The notes under the pieces: model-generated
Database searches by the model: none
What the model saw: only the letters and a program-made list of their open reading frames with translations
Told to the model about the DNA's origin: nothing
In this document: positions 60,966-64,000 of the stretch, piece after piece
Position numbering within the stretch: the stretch's first letter is position 1
How the letters are laid out: each line of letters starts with the position of its first letter
Assembly: GCF_036370855.1 (NCBI RefSeq)
Contig: NC_088117.1
Coordinates: 9,548,001 to 9,612,000, forward strand
Direction: 5' to 3'
DNA from: Dromaius novaehollandiae
Taxonomy: Eukaryota; Chordata; Aves; Casuariiformes; Dromaiidae
Length of the DNA stretch: 64,000 bases
Program-made: the position numbers and the translations under genes

Positions 60966-63029
60966 GCACTTTGGTGGTGCACAATTTGACACTTCATAAC
61001 TTACACCCTCTCTTATCCCCTCACTCCTGCAAACCCGTTTCTCCAGCCGCGCTATCCCTGAGAGTTAGGACAACCAAGTACTGGAACCCCAATGACAATA
61101 ATACTGAGGAATACTGTTGCAAAACCAGGTAAAATTTATACATCCATATCCACTAACTGACTGGCCACCACAATTGCTCCAGAAAACAACCTCACTAGAA
61201 TCTTTTAAATAAAGTCCTGTACACTGTATATTTCTTCTGCACTGGCTTCCAGCATTTTTATCCTAAATAGGATGGTCTTTAAAAATATCTTTGTAGACTG
61301 ATTCTCTCCACTGTTACTTCAGACCTGAATACCGGGTGACTAGATTTGCCAATTCTGGATTCTGCATATTGTACAGAATAAAGAGAATATATTCCTCAAT
61401 ATTCAAATAAAGAAAAAGAGGACTCTGATTTATTATATTGTAGTAATTCAATACATAAAAAATAATATTAAAACTCAGGAAAGAAGATGACAACTTACTG
61501 CCTTCGTGTAAAACTTTCTACTCTACAACCTTGTATTTTTTATTAAAGTATGGACACCTAAGAAAAAAAATATATATATATTTAAATTTTATTTTGTTCT
61601 CTTGACCACCAATTTTCTCCTGGTAGGAAAAAAGACTGCTACCTATTTTCCATAAAAAAACCTTTGTAGCAGTCCCAGTGGAAAAGTCAAAAGTTTGACT
61701 TGAAAAACGGAGCTACTTCAAAAGCATTGTCAAACAGAGGTGAAGGTTTCTTAAAAATGCATAAATTAAAGAATGGTGTATTCATAAATAACTCTGTAAC
61801 TTTACACAATATATTTGTGATGGCGGTACATATATAGGTGAACATATAGCGCCGTTATAAAACTAACAAATAAAATAGGAAATCAATTTGTTTATTAGTT
61901 ACTGCTTGGACTCTGTGTGCGTGTGCATGTGTGTGAAAAATGAAAGAAAAATGGAGAGTTTTTTTCAATAATAAAAAGGGAGTTGCACTGCAGGGCCCCT
62001 AAAGCTTGTGAAAAATTAAACTCGACGGATTCAAACTGTCCTATTTCCACTTCAAAAGAGAAGAGGCACTGAGCTCTTCCCAACTTATCTTCAAACGCCC
62101 AGCACCCTAGAAAGTTTCTTTAAAAAAAATAAAGTCTCTAGTTCCCCCAAGCACTGTACCCGTTACTGTAGCTGCTGTCTCTCCCTCTTCTAATTATACC
62201 CATGTGAGTCTATTAATCAACTTGTAAATTATTTAGAGAGCCATGCGCTGTCTTCAGCTAGTACAAACACACTGCATGCAAAGACTTGCTGAAAACCAAT
62301 GGAGCTCCCAAAGGGTCTCTCTCCGATGTTCAGACAGCTTGCAGCTCGCCAGTACAGCACTGTTAAAAACAAGAAATAACACTAAGCTTACCTCCTCAGA
62401 TATAAAGATTTACTCAGCCTTTCAACTCTGAAACTCTTTGCAAGTTTTTAACAAAGAGGAAGCTACTCTATTGTCAAATCTTTACTTCACACTTAGTGAT
62501 GAGAATATTAATTTGATGTCAAAAAAAAAAGAAACCAAGTGCTTCAGTGAGGCTGTGATCGCAATCACCAGGGGACCCCAACTTTCAGAGGCTACACCAA
62601 AAAGCACCCCTTTAAAACCATTCCAGTTTAAAATAAGGGGAAAATCTACATTTGTACAGTAATAGTTTTTATTAGAAAATAGGAGAAATTAGGGAATTCC
62701 AGATTTTACCCCCCCACATGCAGAATGCCATTGGGGACACCTTCAGATATTACTACTTAAAAAATAGAAAAAGGAAGGGGGGAAAAACAACACAGATTGT
62801 GTGTGTTCAACTCTAACAGGCTGCAAACAGTGGGATGTTATCTGTCTTCTATGAATCAGCTCTCTCTACCACCTGAATCTTCATTTTGGAGGAGAAAACC
62901 ATTACCCAAACTAATAGCAGTTCTCCCAGCTGAAAAGCAGAATCTTACTTTTTGGGGGTGTTTTTTCCCCCCGCACTTCATGATGGTTTCCTGCCCTTTC
63001 ATTTTTCTTGGCTCCATTTACTGCAGCTT

Positions 63030-63240
63030 TGCAAACAGATATATTAATTAGCACTAATCACTTCATGCTATTTCACCATGAAGACATGGAAAAATTCAAC
63101 AGAATGACATGCAAATTTCTTTTCATTTGACTGATAACCCATCCTATTCTTGTGATGACCCCAGTGCCAAAATGCTGCCACTTGTATTTTCATTAATGAA
63201 ATGCAAAGATCTCACGGGGCAAATGGCAGGGACTTAAAAA
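63030..63240. promoter_or_regulatory. Candidate conserved non-coding block near right edge
   Basis: ATATTAATTAGCACTAATCA, an octamer ATGCAAAT (63109-63116) and TTCATTAATGAAATGC (a partly palindromic homeodomain word) lie in complex sequence with no repeats or coding sense. Confidence 0.3.
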
Positions 63241-63938
63241 GAAAAAAAATGCTTCTTGCAGTTTATGTTCTCTGGGGGTATCAAATTTTAAGGGACACCT
63301 TAAAAATGGTGATCATAGATATTGCAGATGCAGCACTAAATTAATGTGGGCCCATGATCTCAGTGAGACGGGTCCAGGATGCAATCTAGCCCTCCTCCGA
63401 ATTACCGTGATCCGGGGACACAAACTCTACACGAAGGTCTTCATCAAGCCAATGGGTCCGTGAATGGCCTACCTACATGGGCACCATGTGTCCACATCCT
63501 GAAATGCCAGAAGGGGAGGACCAGTCTACGGAGCAGTCTTTTCGCAGCATTTCAGAAGGAATCAAAATGAGTGAATTGATTTATGTCAGTTCTCTTGCAG
63601 CCTGGGGGGGTTTTGGACGCTAAGCTAGCTTCTTGCTCCAAACAGGAAGGATTCTTTCTGGCTGCCGAAGCGAACAGAACGTGGTAAATCTTGCCACGGC
63701 ATTAGCACTACTGAACAAGAGATAGAATGAGAGTTGAAATTGAAATTTAACATGGTAAACTGGTAACAAATTCCATTTTTTTTGCCCAGAGTAAATTCAG
63801 CAATAATTGCCCAGTACTCAGTGAAAACTGCAGTATCCTAAAGGAAAAGTCAGTGCATTTCATTGTCCAAAGAAGAACTCTGTTCTCTGTGTCCACAGAA
63901 AGCAGTCAGGTTGCTGAACTTTTCACTGAAAACATATT

Positions 63939-63964
63939 TTTAAATATATATATATATATTTAAA
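63939..63964. repeat. Perfect AT palindrome
   Basis: TTTAAA, a 14-base TA run and TTTAAA form a 26-base perfect palindrome. This is simple-sequence DNA. Confidence 0.75.
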
Positions 63965-64000
63965 TATACCAACTGTAGAATAGGATGGCCTGGGAATTTA

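Larger units (their letters stand above)
53858..64000 (-). other. AK8: AK8 upstream intron, partial
   Basis: At least 10 kb of intron (or more than one intron, if a short exon was missed) runs to the right edge. It contains an isolated CpG island, SINE relics, TA repeats (59318-59330, 61571-61581, 63945-63958) and one enhancer-like block. The stretches 53900-56700 and 57000-58550 show nothing else. Confidence 0.65.

Noticed and set aside
61499..61557. 59-nt minus-strand segment with excellent acceptor (T run plus CTTAG) and donor (GTAAGT), with a faint AK8-like KKYKVV peptide
   Set aside because: Stops occur in all three frames, and the frame needed to join the next AK8 exon is closed. Best read as a decoy exon.
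1..64000. Search for CRISPR, phage, operon or defence-type systems
   Set aside because: The DNA is vertebrate nuclear sequence with spliced genes; no prokaryotic or integrated viral coding sequence was recognised.

Overview
The window is vertebrate nuclear DNA, most likely from a bird or another sauropsid. Coding sequence sits in short exons with consensus GT-AG splice sites inside long AT-rich introns. CpG islands mark promoters. The recognisable interspersed repeats are old, diverged SINE (MIR/CORE-SINE) relics and decayed amniote repeats, and I recognised no young transposon. The species assignment is inference.

Three genes can be read at exon level, in the order known from the vertebrate 9q34-type syntenic block. 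(1) DDX31, minus strand, 5463 down to the window edge: the first seven coding exons (202 codons), covering the basic N-terminus, the Q motif, Walker A (motif I) and motif Ia of a nucleolar DEAD-box helicase. (2) GTF3C4 (TFIIIC90), plus strand, 5744-13290: complete, five coding exons, 813 residues, with an N-terminal beta-propeller-type TFIIIC delta region and a C-terminal zinc-binding region. A long 3' UTR probably runs to about 19.1 kb. (3) AK8, minus strand: the last three coding exons (53857-53716, 27499-27419, 24795-24561), which encode about 152 C-terminal residues of the second adenylate kinase domain. They are separated by a 26 kb intron, and an upstream intron runs off the right edge.

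Layout: 0-5.5 kb, 5' half of DDX31; 5.0-6.3 kb, CpG island and a very compact divergent promoter with only 280 bp between the two start codons; 5.7-13.3 kb, GTF3C4 coding region; 13.3-19.1 kb, probable GTF3C4 3' UTR; 19.1-24.4 kb, space between convergent genes; 24.5-64 kb, AK8, mostly intron.

The AK8 introns and the convergent intergenic space hold several blocks whose composition (dense TAAT/ATTA homeodomain cores, balanced GC islets, few simple repeats) resembles deeply conserved developmental enhancers. In vertebrates the homeobox gene BARHL1 lies next to DDX31, so these blocks may be distal BARHL1 enhancers in bystander genes. That needs an alignment I could not run. There is also an isolated CpG island at 58.7-59.0 kb inside an AK8 intron. 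I found no CRISPR, operon, viral, toxin or novel multi-gene system. The most interesting content is regulatory.
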